Positions 16,807-25,713 are shown, counted from the stretch's first letter. The stretch: 64,000 nucleotides of DNA from Trebonia sp963785645 (GCA_963785645.1 CAWAWG010000003.1:434001-498000), one strand, 5' to 3'. Notes: generated from the letters alone by a model not told the origin. A program made the numbers and translations.

Positions 16807-16832
16807 GCCCCGCCCTTACCGCCCGGCGGGGC
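16807..16832 (+). terminator. GC-rich hairpin after the KstD-like gene
   Basis: GCCCCGCC (16807-16814) pairs with GGCGGGGC (16825-16832) around a 10-base loop, 11 bp past the stop codon. There is no T-run, as is common for actinobacterial terminators. Confidence 0.45.
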
Positions 16833-17486
16833 TGCAGGCCAGGCGAAGCACGAACCCGTTCGGGATCACCATTTTTGATCTTGATTTCGAAGATTTCCGC
16901 CGGTGACGGGAATCCGTGGTCAGGATGCCGCTGCCGCAAGGCTGCTGCCTCTGTCGCAATATCACGTTTCGCTTAGCTGACACGGCTACCGGAATAGGCC
17001 CGGACTTTCCGATGGCCGCACGACCGGAGAACTCCTGAGGCCGGCATGAAGTGGTGAATGCGCAATGATTGATCGACAGTCTTGCGACATGCCCTATGCG
17101 GGTGGATAATCTACTCAGCCTGCGGATAGTATCGTCGCTTGGCAGGCTGGTAACTAGTGGGGGATTATGTGAAAAATGGAGCCTGCGGCCACTGAGGCGA
17201 GCCGAGACCCAGGGGTGGGGAGTTCCGCACGGGAAACGGGACCGCCTCCCTGACGCCGATGCCGTTCCCCGGACGGAGAACGCATCGTTAACCGCTATTC
17301 GGCCCTCAGGCGCAGAGAATACCGGTCTCAGTTCGATAGCGGCCATAGCCTGCCGCCAATTGGAATTCCATCACACAAGGGATTTTCACTAGCCATCAGG
17401 GCCCGCGATAACCCCTTCCCGAATTCCGGCGACCGCCTGGTGGACACCCGCGGCCCATTTGCCATGCCGACTCGGGCGGCTTGACC
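16833..17486. other. Non-coding gap of about 650 bp
   Basis: The stretch is less GC-rich than its surroundings and has only short unlikely frames on both strands. I see no RNA gene, no KstR site and no repeat in it. It probably carries the promoter region of the cassette that starts at 17521. Confidence 0.4.
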
Positions 17487-17517
17487 GTAACGACGAGAAA
17501 CCGGTAACGACGAGAAA
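17487..17517 (+). repeat. Direct repeat GTAACGACGAGAAA (x2) before the EACC1/caspase cassette
   Basis: Copies lie at 17487-17500 and 17504-17517, 17 bp apart, ending 3 bp before the GTG start of the first cassette gene. The position fits an operator or a duplicated leader segment. Confidence 0.6.
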
Positions 17518-17520
17518 TAG

Positions 17521-18567
17521 GTGAACCAGATGACGGCATGCAGTTGCGGTTCCCTGTTCGAACAGGGGGACGCGTTCTGCGCAAATTGCGGGGGCCCGCG
17601 GGCCCGCAGCGCGCCGCTGCCGGTCACGCCGCGCCCCGGCCGCCGCGATGAGCGTGGAGCCAGCTTGATACAACCGCCCGAACCCGCCGGCTCGTCGCCG
17701 TTCGACGCCGACGCTGTCTACCTGCAGAAAACCCTGCGCCACGAGCCGATGGAACTCGCTCTGGACGACTCGGTCTCGCCGCGCACGTTCCGCATCCTGC
17801 TGTCGCGCGCCTGGCTCGCCTGGCTGGTTGTCTTTGCCCCGCTCGCCTTCTTCGGCGGCGTCAAGGCGGCGAGCGGCCAGGGCGGGTCGTTGCTGATCCT
17901 GGCCTTCCTGGCCGGCATCGTTGTCTTCTGGGTCGTGCTGCTGACCGCGAAGGTCACCGAGCCCATCGGCGAGTGGCGGACGCTGCTGGCCGACCGCGCC
18001 GGGCAGGCCGAGTCCTACTACCGCATGATCAACGCGGTGCTCCGCCGCCGCGAACTGCCGATCACCCCGCAGCTCCGGAGCATCCAGCTCGCCGGGACGG
18101 GCCGTCAGGTCAAGTTCATGATCGAGCTGTCCGAGAACGAGTACCACACCTACGTGACGGTCTTCCCCTACGGCACCAGCCTTTACGTGGGCTGGCAGAT
18201 GTGGCGGCGGCGGTCCGGCGCCCAGCTGGTCAAGCGCGCCCTGACCGACCTGGTCAAGGGGACCAACCTCGTCACCGTGATGCTGCGCACCGACCGCGCC
18301 CGCGCCGTGCGCGAGGCGGTGCACCTGGCCTGCCGCGAGGCCGTGTACGCGATCCCCGACGAGAGCCTGTGGGCACTGGCCGAGCAGCTGCGGCTGCCGC
18401 AGGTAGAGCAGGAGTCCGCGCTGCTGCTGCCGCAGCCGCCCGCGAGCCCGGTCATTCCCCCGCCCGCTGCCCGGGTGCCCGCCCAGCCCTCAGCCCAGGC
18501 CCGCGCCGGGTGGGAAACCCTGCCTGCGCCGCGGTCGGCCGGCCCCGGGGAAATGCCGAATGAGTGA
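17521..18567 (+). CDS. Zinc-ribbon, two-helix membrane protein of the EACC1/caspase cassette
   Basis: 348 residues from GTG 17521; ATG 17530 is an equally possible start. The N-terminus has a zinc ribbon, CSCGSLFEQGDAFCANCGG. Two membrane helices lie at about residues 95-143 (AWLAWLVVFAPLAFFGGV and LLILAFLAGIVVFWVVLLTA). A folded soluble region follows (ESYYRMINAVLRRRELPITP ... YHTYVTVFPYGTSLYVGWQM), with a disordered proline-rich tail. I do not recognise the soluble domain. Ten bases separate it from the next gene, so it belongs to the cassette. A membrane sensor or anchor role is plausible but inferred. Confidence 0.75.
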   Translation: MNQMTACSCGSLFEQGDAFCANCGGPRARSAPLPVTPRPGRRDERGASLIQPPEPAGSSPFDADAVYLQKTLRHEPMELALDDSVSPRTFRILLSRAWLAWLVVFAPLAFFGGVKAASGQGGSLLILAFLAGIVVFWVVLLTAKVTEPIGEWRTLLADRAGQAESYYRMINAVLRRRELPITPQLRSIQLAGTGRQVKFMIELSENEYHTYVTVFPYGTSLYVGWQMWRRRSGAQLVKRALTDLVKGTNLVTVMLRTDRARAVREAVHLACREAVYAIPDESLWALAEQLRLPQVEQESALLLPQPPASPVIPPPAARVPAQPSAQARAGWETLPAPRSAGPGEMPNE

Positions 18568-18576
18568 GTCGATGCG

Positions 18577-19710
18577 GTGAGCGGGAGCACAGCCCCCCTG
18601 GCGGACGGTGCGTTCCTGAGCGCGAGCGACGGCTCCGGATGCTGGGCGTGGGCGGGCGCGCGCCTGTCCGCCGACGGCCGGATCGGCGCCACGGACCGCT
18701 TTGCCGACCTGTCCTGGGATGAGCGCCGCAAGCGCCTGGCTGAACGGGAGACGGCCTGGCTCGCGGCGCAGTGGGACCCGCCCGCCCCCGGAAACCGCTT
18801 CGAAGTGCGGTTCGCCACCGGGGCCGGCCCGCAGAAGGTGCGGGCCGCCTTCCTCGTGCGGGTCCTGGCCGGGACGCCCGCCGAGGCCAGGCAGCTCGCC
18901 GGGCAGCGACTCCGCCGCGCGGCCGGCGGGGACGGCGCGCTGCCGTCCCATGTGCGGGCCCAGCCGATCGCCCTGGAGACGGAACTGCGGGACTGGCTCG
19001 GCTATCCCGGCCAGGTGGGCGGCTTCGTCGAGGTGCGCAAGCACCTGTCCGGCGACCGGATCGCCCGCGGCGGGACGGTGCTGTCCTACGCGGTGTGCCA
19101 CGGGTTCTTCGGTCCCGGAGCCGCGTGGGACGCGTGGTGGCGGAGTTTCGCGGCGTTGCCGTTCCCCGCGGTGCTGAGCGTCGGTTTCGACCCCTATGAC
19201 GCGGACAACCCGGCCTTTCGCAGCCTGCTGCAGCGCCGCGTTACGGAACTGGAGGAGCTCGCGCGGCCGGGCGTTCCCTCACCGTTGAACCCCTATCAGG
19301 TGCCGCCGGAACGGGCGGCGCGATCGGCCGTGCCGGGTTACCGCAGAGCCCTCGCTCGCTACGCCGGGCACTGCTTCAGCATCCGGGTGGCCCTGGCCAG
19401 CGCGCAGCCGCTGCCCGCGATCCTGGTCGAATCGCTGGCCGGGACGGTTTCGAGCGCGATCGGAGCGGCCCGGGCGGTCCAGGTCGTCACCGCGGAACTC
19501 GATCAGGCCGTCGGCGAGTTCCGGGCACTCGGCGCACCCTGGCTGCCCGCGACCTATGAACGGGACCTGCCGGCCGCCCCCGACGCTCTTGACCGGCTGC
19601 TGCACACGCTGGCCGACGTGGAGGAGGCGGCCTCGGTACTGAGCCTGCCGGTGCACTGGCCCGGCCTGCCGCCGGTCTTCGACGACGGCGGGCCGTTGCC
19701 CGGACAGTAG
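18577..19710 (+). CDS. Uncharacterised protein of the EACC1/caspase cassette
   Basis: 377 residues from GTG 18577. There is no signal peptide or membrane helix. The middle has an alpha/beta region (GGFVEVRKHLSGDRIARGGT, then FPAVLSVGFDPYDADNPAFR) and the C-terminal third is mostly helical. No catalytic motif or named domain is evident to me. It lies 9 bp after the zinc-ribbon gene and 27 bp before the EACC1-like gene, so the four genes form one transcription unit. By analogy with other EACC1 systems it could be the sensor or adaptor that gates the protease; this is a guess from position. Confidence 0.7.
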   Translation: MSGSTAPLADGAFLSASDGSGCWAWAGARLSADGRIGATDRFADLSWDERRKRLAERETAWLAAQWDPPAPGNRFEVRFATGAGPQKVRAAFLVRVLAGTPAEARQLAGQRLRRAAGGDGALPSHVRAQPIALETELRDWLGYPGQVGGFVEVRKHLSGDRIARGGTVLSYAVCHGFFGPGAAWDAWWRSFAALPFPAVLSVGFDPYDADNPAFRSLLQRRVTELEELARPGVPSPLNPYQVPPERAARSAVPGYRRALARYAGHCFSIRVALASAQPLPAILVESLAGTVSSAIGAARAVQVVTAELDQAVGEFRALGAPWLPATYERDLPAAPDALDRLLHTLADVEEAASVLSLPVHWPGLPPVFDDGGPLPGQ

Positions 19711-19737
19711 TCGCAGGAGTAGGGAAAGGAGACAGAG

Positions 19738-20115
19738 ATGGCCGAGTACTACACGATCGAGGCAGCGGACGACGGCGTCCCGATCGATCCGGGGCAACTG
19801 CGCGAGCTTCAGGACCGGCTGCGTGCGGACGAGGATCTCGACCTCGGCGTCAGGCTGAAAGACTGCCCGCCCGCGCCCGGCGATCAGGGCGCCCTCCCCG
19901 TCGCGCTGGAGATCGTCGCGGCGGCCGCACCGCTGAGCACGGCCATGGCCGGTGTGCTCAAACACTGGATCGACAAGAACAAGATCTCCATCAAGGTACG
20001 CCGCAAGGGCACCGACTACAGCGTCGAGCTCAACGGCGTGAACTTCCGTGACGCAGAGCGGCTGCTCGCGAAGCTGGAGAAGGAAACGAGCGCGGAGCCG
20101 GACAATGGCGGCTGA
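19738..20115 (+). CDS. EACC1-like effector-associated component
   Basis: 125 residues from ATG 19738 after AAGGAGACAGAG, a strong ribosome-binding site. It has LRELQDRLRADEDLDLGVRL, an Ala-rich helical centre (VALEIVAAAAPLSTAMAGVL) and IKVRRKGTDYSVELNGVNFR, then a charged end. This small alpha+beta layout matches the effector-associated constant component EACC1, which in actinobacteria sits directly before caspase- or trypsin-like effectors in predicted conflict systems. Its stop overlaps the caspase-like gene by 11 bp, the expected arrangement. Assignment is from pattern memory and should be tested with a profile. Confidence 0.7.
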   Translation: MAEYYTIEAADDGVPIDPGQLRELQDRLRADEDLDLGVRLKDCPPAPGDQGALPVALEIVAAAAPLSTAMAGVLKHWIDKNKISIKVRRKGTDYSVELNGVNFRDAERLLAKLEKETSAEPDNGG

Positions 20116-20894
20116 GCCGTCACCGGGCGTGCGCTGGCAGGCACTGCTGGTGGGGGTGGCGAGCAACGCGCACGACGGGGAAACGAGCTTCGCGCAATCG
20201 CTCAACAGCCAGGCGGAATTCGCGCGTGCGCTTGAGCGGACCATGCCCGGACTAGGCGAGGACGACCTGATCGTCCTTCCCGAACCGAGGTACGCCCACG
20301 AGGTGACCGAGGCGATCGCGCTGCTGAACGAGGCGCACGACAGGGACGTCGCGGACCGGTCTCACCCCTCCCGGCCTGCTGTTTTACTACTGCGGTCACG
20401 GCATGAACGCGGGCGGACGGCTGTACCTGAGCATGGTCGAGACGATCGACAAGGACTGGAGCCGGCGGCGCACCGGACTCGCGTTGAGCGAGGTGCTCGA
20501 TACCATCCGCACCGCGTTCCCGCCCCGCCGCCGGGTGGTGCTGATCCTTGACTGCTGCTTCGCCGGGCTGGCCCGCGCGGAGAGCGCGGCCCGGCGTACG
20601 CATCTGCTCATGGCCGTCGGCCCGGACGTCAAGGCCAGACACGATCCGGGCAGCACTGGTCCGACCTACTTCACCGGAGCGCTGGTGAAGCTGCTGCGGG
20701 AGGGCGACCCTGAACTGGGTCCGTGGATCGACCTGGAGACGGCTTACCGGTGGCTGGAGCCGCAGCTTGTCGAGGACTACGGGGAGGACCGGCGGCCCCA
20801 GCTGCACCCGGCAGGCGGGAGCGACGCGATCGTGCTCGGCCGGAACGCGGCGTACTCCGGGCCGCCCGTGCGGCCCGTGCGCGCGCGCCGGTAA
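20105..20894 (+). CDS. Caspase-fold (C14) protease, EACC1-associated, one frame break
   Basis: From ATG 20105 the first frame reads VRWQALLVGVASNAHDGETS, the first strand of a caspase-like fold. Near 20365 a one-base shift leads into FYYCGHGMNAGGRLYLSM and VVLILDCCFAGLARAES. These hold the catalytic His (CGHG) and Cys (DCC). Rebuilt length is about 262 residues, a single p20-like domain with no extra effector domain. It is the likely executioner of the cassette: proteolysis after activation would kill or arrest the cell. The end converges on the aldolase gene, whose frame overruns it on the other strand. Confidence 0.75.
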
Positions 20895-22070
20895 GGACAG
20901 GATCAGGCCGCTGGTCGGTACGCCGGTGCCGGCGGTCACCAGGACCGGGCCGTCGCCGGGAACCTGGTTGACGGAGGTACCGCGCACCTGCCTGACCGCC
21001 TCGGCGATGCCGTTCATCCCGTGGATGTACGCCTCGCCAAGCTGGCCGCCGTGCGGGTTGAGCGGCAGGCGGCCGCCCATCTCGATCGCGCCGTCGGCGA
21101 TGAAACCGCGGGCCTCGCCCCGCGGGCAGAAGCCGAGCTCTTCGAGCTGGATGAGCACGTACGGGGTGAAGTGGTCGTACAGCACCGCGGTCCGCACGTC
21201 GGCGGGGCCGATGCCGGCCTGCCGCCACAGCTGCCTGGCGACGACGCCCATCTCGGGCAGCGCGGCCAGCTCGTCACGGTAGTAACTGGTCATGATGTAC
21301 TGCCCGTGCCCGCTGCCCTGGGCCGCGGCGGCGATCGTCACGGGCTGCCGCGGCAGGTCGCGGGCGCGGTCCGGCCTCGTGACGACGATCGCCACGGCGC
21401 CGTCGCTTTCCTGGCAGCAGTCGAGGAGGCGGAGCGGCTCGGCGATCCAGCGCGACTCCTGGTGCTCGGCGAGGGTGACCGGGCGCTGGTAGAACCACGC
21501 GTCGGGGTTGCTCGCGGCGTGCCGGCGGTCCGCGACCGTGACCCGGCCGAAGTCCTCGCTCGTCGCCCCGTAATCGTGCATGTACCGGCGGGCGATCATC
21601 GCGACCATGGCCGCGGGCGTGGCCAGTCCCATGGGGTAGTGCCAGCCGTTGTCGATCCCCGCCGTGGTCGGCAGGCCGGCCAGTCCGGCCGACACCTGTC
21701 CGAAGCGGCGGCCGGACCGTTCGTTGAGCGCACGGTAGCAGACCACGACGTCAGCCGCAGCGGTCGCGACCGCCATGGCCGCGTGCTGTACCGTCGCGCA
21801 GGCGGCTCCGCCGCCGTAGCCGATCTGGCTGAAAAAACGCAGTTCGCGGACGCCGAGCTCACGGGCGACGGCGATCTCGGCGTTCCCGTCCATGGTGAAG
21901 GTGACCAGGCCGTCCACGTCGGCGGCGGTCAGGCCGGCGTCGGCGAGGGCCGACGTGACCGCCTCGACGGCGAGGCGGAGCTCGCTGCGCCCGGAGTCCT
22001 TGGAGAACTCGGTCGCGCCGATGCCGACGATCGCCGCGGCTGCGTTCAGGACTGGCCCGTTCGTGATCAT
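20202..22070 (-). CDS. ltp2: Ltp2-like thiolase-fold steroid side-chain aldolase with abnormal C-terminal run-on
   Basis: From ATG 22070 the protein has the thiolase-like fold of Ltp2/SCP-x proteins: AAAIVGIGATEFSKDSGRSE, IGYGGGAACATVQHAAMAVA, DHFTPYVLIQLEELGFCPRG, LNPHGGQLGEAYIHGMNG and TAGTGVPTSGLIL. In Mycobacterium, Ltp2 with ChsH2's DUF35 domain cleaves the last C3 unit of the cholesterol side chain. Family similarity ends near 20905. The frame then continues about 230 residues antisense to the caspase-like gene with no family features, so the proper stop seems lost, by mutation or a one-base error. The ATG overlaps the hydratase stop (ATGA). It is the last gene of the operon starting at 25713. 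Confidence 0.8.
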   Translation of the reverse strand: MITNGPVLNAAAAIVGIGATEFSKDSGRSELRLAVEAVTSALADAGLTAADVDGLVTFTMDGNAEIAVARELGVRELRFFSQIGYGGGAACATVQHAAMAVATAAADVVVCYRALNERSGRRFGQVSAGLAGLPTTAGIDNGWHYPMGLATPAAMVAMIARRYMHDYGATSEDFGRVTVADRRHAASNPDAWFYQRPVTLAEHQESRWIAEPLRLLDCCQESDGAVAIVVTRPDRARDLPRQPVTIAAAAQGSGHGQYIMTSYYRDELAALPEMGVVARQLWRQAGIGPADVRTAVLYDHFTPYVLIQLEELGFCPRGEARGFIADGAIEMGGRLPLNPHGGQLGEAYIHGMNGIAEAVRQVRGTSVNQVPGDGPVLVTAGTGVPTSGLILSLPARAHGPHGRPGVRRVPAEHDRVAPACRVQLGPPVLPVVLDKLRLQPPVSRLQVDPRTQFRVALPQQLHQRSGEVGRTSAARIVSGLDVRADGHEQMRTPGRALRAGQPGEAAVKDQHHPAAGRERGADGIEHLAQRESGAPPAPVLVDRLDHAQVQPSARVHAVTAVVKQQAGRGETGPRRPCRAPRSAARSPRSPRGRTSVREGRSGRPRLVRAWSAQAHARIPPGC

Positions 22071-23449
22071 CGTTTCCCCGTTCCCGCGGGGCCGGCCGGC
22101 CCGAGGCGGACGGTCGCCGTGACGTGATCGCCCCGCACCTGACCATCGCGGCCGCACCGGCCGATGACCGAGATCACCGGTGCCGTCTCCTGGTCGCCGG
22201 TACCTTCCTCCGCGGTCACCTCGCCGGTGAAGGTCAGCGTGTCGCCCGCGTGGCACGGCACGCCGAGGCGGACGGAGATCGCCCGGAGGGCCGCCACCGG
22301 TCCCGCCCAGGCCGCGGCATAGCGCTGGACCAGGCCGGTCGTGGTCAGGATGTTCAGGAAGATGTCCGTCGCGCCCCCGGCGACGGCGCGGTCCCGGTCG
22401 TGGTGCACATCCTGGAAGTCACGGGTGGCCAGCGCCGAGGCGACCACGAACGTGGGCGTGACGTCGATGACGAGCGGAGGCAGGGTGACGGAGGCCGTTG
22501 CCCGCCAGGCGGGAAGCGTCAGGTCATCGTCGATTCTGAGGAACTCGGCGCGCACCGGCAGGCCGATCCGGACCTGATCCGGGCGGACGCCCAGCAGCTC
22601 GCCGGTCATCCGGACACCTTCCGGCAGCTGGACCAGCGCGACAACGACCGGCAGCTTCTTGCCCGGCACGGGCGGGTGGTGGTGCACGACGTAGCTGTAG
22701 ACCTCACCGGTCCCGGCGGCGACGACGTAGCCGGGGGCGCCCGCGCGGGTCATGGTTCCGCACAACGGGCAGGCCGGGCCGGGCGGGTGGCGCAGCGTGC
22801 CGCAGCCGTCGCAGCGCTGGACCCGGAGTTCGCCGGCCGCGGTGCCGGCCCAGAAGAACCCGGTGTCCGGTGAGACCACGGGACGCATGCCAGCGGTGTC
22901 TGAGGGGCGGGAGCCCTTCATCGCGGAAGGGTGTCCCCCCGGGGCAGCACGGTACTTAAGCACCCGGAAATCCATGGTGGCCACCGGCTCTCCCGCCGAA
23001 GTCCACGTGCTCCGGGTGGTGACGAACCATCCTTCGCCGAGGGCGGTGCGCTTGGGGCCGACGACGTCGAGCAGCCGCGCCGAGACCGCCAGCCGCTCGC
23101 CGATCTTGACCGGGCGAAGGTACGCCTGGTCGCAGTTGGTCGCGACCACCGCCGGATACCCGGCCTCGTCGAGCAGCGTGGTCATCGCTGCCAGCGGGTC
23201 GTCGTCCGGCCGTACCCCGTGCAGTCCGTACATGGTCCAGACCTGGATCATCGCGGGCGGCGCGGTGTCCGGAACCTCCCGGCCCGGCGGGTCGCCCGGA
23301 ACTGCGAGCGCTTCCAGCCAGTTGCGGATCGCCGGCCGGTTAACCGGGTCGCGGGCGAGTCGCGGCGCGCTGTCGCCCCCGGCGGCGATCCGGCCGGCCG
23401 CGGCCCTGATCGCCTCGGGCGGGACTCCCCCGTTTCCACCCCGGGTCAC
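22067..23449 (-). CDS. chsH2-chsH1: Fused ChsH2-ChsH1 enoyl-CoA hydratase (MaoC - DUF35/OB - MaoC)
   Basis: 460 residues. The N-terminal part (about 20-170) is the MaoC-like hot-dog domain of ChsH2, with YPAVVATNCDQAYLRPVKIG. The middle (about 190-315) is a DUF35 zinc-ribbon/OB domain with RCDGCGTLRHPPGPACPLCG. The C-terminal part (about 325-455) is a second MaoC domain resembling ChsH1, with the catalytic Asp/His of ATRDFQDVHHDRDRAV and LRAISVRLGVPCHAGDTLTF. In M. tuberculosis these are two proteins that form a heterotetramer hydrating the C22-unsaturated side-chain CoA ester; here they are one chain. It overlaps ltp2 (ATGA) and the acyl-CoA dehydrogenase gene by 4 bp. Confidence 0.85.
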   Translation of the reverse strand: MTRGGNGGVPPEAIRAAAGRIAAGGDSAPRLARDPVNRPAIRNWLEALAVPGDPPGREVPDTAPPAMIQVWTMYGLHGVRPDDDPLAAMTTLLDEAGYPAVVATNCDQAYLRPVKIGERLAVSARLLDVVGPKRTALGEGWFVTTRSTWTSAGEPVATMDFRVLKYRAAPGGHPSAMKGSRPSDTAGMRPVVSPDTGFFWAGTAAGELRVQRCDGCGTLRHPPGPACPLCGTMTRAGAPGYVVAAGTGEVYSYVVHHHPPVPGKKLPVVVALVQLPEGVRMTGELLGVRPDQVRIGLPVRAEFLRIDDDLTLPAWRATASVTLPPLVIDVTPTFVVASALATRDFQDVHHDRDRAVAGGATDIFLNILTTTGLVQRYAAAWAGPVAALRAISVRLGVPCHAGDTLTFTGEVTAEEGTGDQETAPVISVIGRCGRDGQVRGDHVTATVRLGPAGPAGTGKR

Positions 23450-24651
23450 CGCGGGACCCGGGGCAGGCCAAGGCCCGCGGTCGCGATGAGCTCACGCTGG
23501 ATCTCGTTCACGCCGCCGCCGAACGTCAGCACGGTGTTCCGTTTGAGCTGAACGTCCAGCCAGGTGAGCAGCGCCGCGGTCTCGGGATCGGCCGCGTCGG
23601 CGTGCCGGCTCACGACCTCGGCCAGCGCCTGGCCGATCACCTGGGTCTGCTCGGAGGAGAACACCTTGGTGGCGGACGCGTCGGCGACGCTCAGCTCCGC
23701 GGTCGCCGCCACCTGCCAGTTGAGCAGCTCGTTGACCCGCGTGACGGCGCAGGCCCGGGCCAGCGCCCGCCGCACGTCCGGCCGGTCGAGCAGTGACCGC
23801 CCGGCGGCCCACTCGCGCACCCGTTCGGTCATCGCGGCGATCCGGCCGGCCGGTCCCAGCATCACCCGCTCGTGATTGAGCTGGGCGGTTATCAGCCGCC
23901 AGCCGTCGTTCTCCGCTCCGACCCGCATCACGGCCGGAACGCGCACCTGGTTGTAGTAGGTCGCATTGACGTGGTGGGCACCGTCGTGGGTAATGATCGG
24001 TGTCCAGGAGAACCCCGGATCGGCGGTGTCGACGATCAAGATGGAGATCCCCCGGTGCCGGGGCGCGTCCGGATCGGTCCGGCAGGCGAGCCAGATGTAA
24101 TCCGCCTCATGGGCCCCCGTCGTGAAGATCTTCTGGCCGTCGATCACGTAGTCCGCACCGTCTTGCGCGGCACTGTCTTGCGCGGCACCGTCTCCCTCGG
24201 CACTGGCTCCCTCGGGACTGGCCCGTACCGCCCTGGTTCGCAGGGCCGCCAGGTCCGTGCCGGCCTCCGGCTCGGTGTAGCCGATCGCGAAGTGGATCTC
24301 GCCGGCCAGGATCCGCGGCAGGAAGAACTCCCGCTGCCAGGGCGTGCCGCGGGTCTGCAGGACCGGGCCAACGGTCTGCAGGGTGACGGCGGGCAGCGGG
24401 ATGTCGGCGCGGGCCGCCTCGTTCACGAAGATCTGCTGCTCGACCTGGCCGAACCCGCGTCCACCGTAGTCCGTGGGCCAGCCCACGCCGAGCCAGCCGT
24501 CGCGGCCCATCCTGCGGACCACGTCACGGTAGACGCCGCCGTGCCGCTCGGTAAGCAGCGCGACGCGCTCGGCGGGCGACAGCAGGCCCGCGAAGTAGCG
24601 CCGCAGCGTGTCACGGAGCTCGGCCTGGTCTGGTGTCAGGTCGATGAACAT
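23446..24651 (-). CDS. chsE1: Acyl-CoA dehydrogenase, ChsE1/FadE26-like subunit
   Basis: 401 residues from ATG 24651 (MFIDLTPDQAELRDTLRRYF). The frame opens upstream, but that part overlaps the preceding gene. ACAD landmarks are HFAIGYTEPEAGTDLAALRT, GADYVIDGQKIFTTGAHEAD and the C-terminal KVFSSEQTQVIGQALAEVV. FGGGVNEIQRELIATAGLGL supplies the flavin/adenine contact. It would pair with the next gene's product as a heteromeric dehydrogenase that desaturates the shortened cholesterol side chain. Near residues 180-195 a small Ala/Asp repeat (24171-24232) enlarges a surface loop. It overlaps the upstream gene by 16 bp. Confidence 0.85.
   Translation of the reverse strand: MFIDLTPDQAELRDTLRRYFAGLLSPAERVALLTERHGGVYRDVVRRMGRDGWLGVGWPTDYGGRGFGQVEQQIFVNEAARADIPLPAVTLQTVGPVLQTRGTPWQREFFLPRILAGEIHFAIGYTEPEAGTDLAALRTRAVRASPEGASAEGDGAAQDSAAQDGADYVIDGQKIFTTGAHEADYIWLACRTDPDAPRHRGISILIVDTADPGFSWTPIITHDGAHHVNATYYNQVRVPAVMRVGAENDGWRLITAQLNHERVMLGPAGRIAAMTERVREWAAGRSLLDRPDVRRALARACAVTRVNELLNWQVAATAELSVADASATKVFSSEQTQVIGQALAEVVSRHADAADPETAALLTWLDVQLKRNTVLTFGGGVNEIQRELIATAGLGLPRVPR
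24171..24232 (-). repeat. Degenerate 15-bp tandem repeat in the ChsE1-like gene
   Basis: Units like CGCGGCACTGTCTTG, some drifted to GGCACTGGCTCCCTC, recur four times in frame. They encode a low-complexity loop rich in Ala, Gly, Asp and Gln. Confidence 0.5.
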
Positions 24652-25713
24652 GCCTGCCGCTCCAACTGGTACTCGGCCCCGCCGAGGAACCGCACCAGGT
24701 CGCTGACCAGCGCCGAAAGGCGGTGCAACGGATAGGTCACATCCATCCCGGTCCCGCCGTGCAGGTGATGACATGTCCGAACGGATGGTGGTGCCTGTTC
24801 CGCGCACCAGTACCCGGCCACTGCGAGGTCACCGGATGCGTCGCGGCCTGCGTCAAGCAGCCAGCAGGCGGACACCGTGGCCAGCTCCAGCGTGCGGGAC
24901 GCGATATAGACGTCAGCGACCTGCTGAGCGACCGCCTGAAAGGCGGCGAGCGGACGGCCGAACTGCGTCCTCGACGCGACATGGTCCCGGGTCAGCGCGA
25001 GCGCCGCCGACACCGCACCGCTGGCCAGGCAGCACGCACCCGCCACGGCTAGCTGGTACAGGTCCGTCAGGCAGTCAGCGCCGCCGAGCACCTGCTCGAC
25101 CGGGACCCGGTCGAGCCGCAGCGTGTACTCGGGACCTCCGCCGGCGGACGGGGTGCTCGTCACGTGCGCCCCGTCGGCCGCCGGGTCAATGACGACAACA
25201 CCGATCGCTCCCCCCGAGGGAGCATCGGCGAAGCTCACCGGGACCAGGACGCGGCTGGCCTGCGCACAGTAGGGAACACCGACCTTGGTGCCTGACACCA
25301 TGCTGACCGATCCCTGGCCCCCCGGTCCCTGGCCGGCCGTGACCGTGGTCGCCGGGACCGCCGGCCGGGGGTCGCGACGGCTCGCGGAGGCCGGCGGTGA
25401 GGATCATCTCGCCCGCCGCGACGGCCGGCAGCAGCGCCTGCCGCAGCTCAGCGTTCCCCCAGCGGACGACGGGCAGCACTCCGGTCATGAGCGTGGCCAG
25501 CGCGGGCACCGGCGCGGCCCGCCGGCCGACCTCGGTGAGGAGCACCGCGGTCTCCAGCACGCCGAGCCCGTCGCCGCCCAGGTCGGCAGGCAGGGACAGA
25601 GCGAGCAGACCGGCCCGCGCGAGCTCCTTCCACGGGTCGGCCTTCCCCTCGTCGAGCAGCTGGCCGGCCAGGTGCGCTATCTCCTGCTGGCTCTCCGTCA
25701 GGCTGAAATCCAT
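24636..25713 (-). CDS. chsE2: Acyl-CoA dehydrogenase, ChsE2/FadE27-like subunit, one frame break
   Basis: From ATG 25713: MDFSLTESQQEIAHLAGQLL, then LALSLPADLGGDGLGVLETA and AGEMILTAGLREPS. Near 25370 one base is gained or lost, and the rest follows as SVSMVSGTKVGVPYCAQASR and RDHVASRTQFGRPLAAFQAV (Arg-Gln-Phe-Gly of the ACAD fold), ending CHHLHGGTGMDVTYPLHRLS. Rebuilt length is about 358 residues. In the mycobacterial pathway FadE26-FadE27 act as an alpha2-beta2 enzyme, and gene order fits. It heads the operon; a KstR-type operator is 50 bp upstream. Confidence 0.8.

Noticed and set aside
16816..17392. Possible genes in the gap after the KstD-like gene
   Set aside because: Short frames on both strands lack ribosome-binding sites, recognisable motifs and the codon bias of neighbours.
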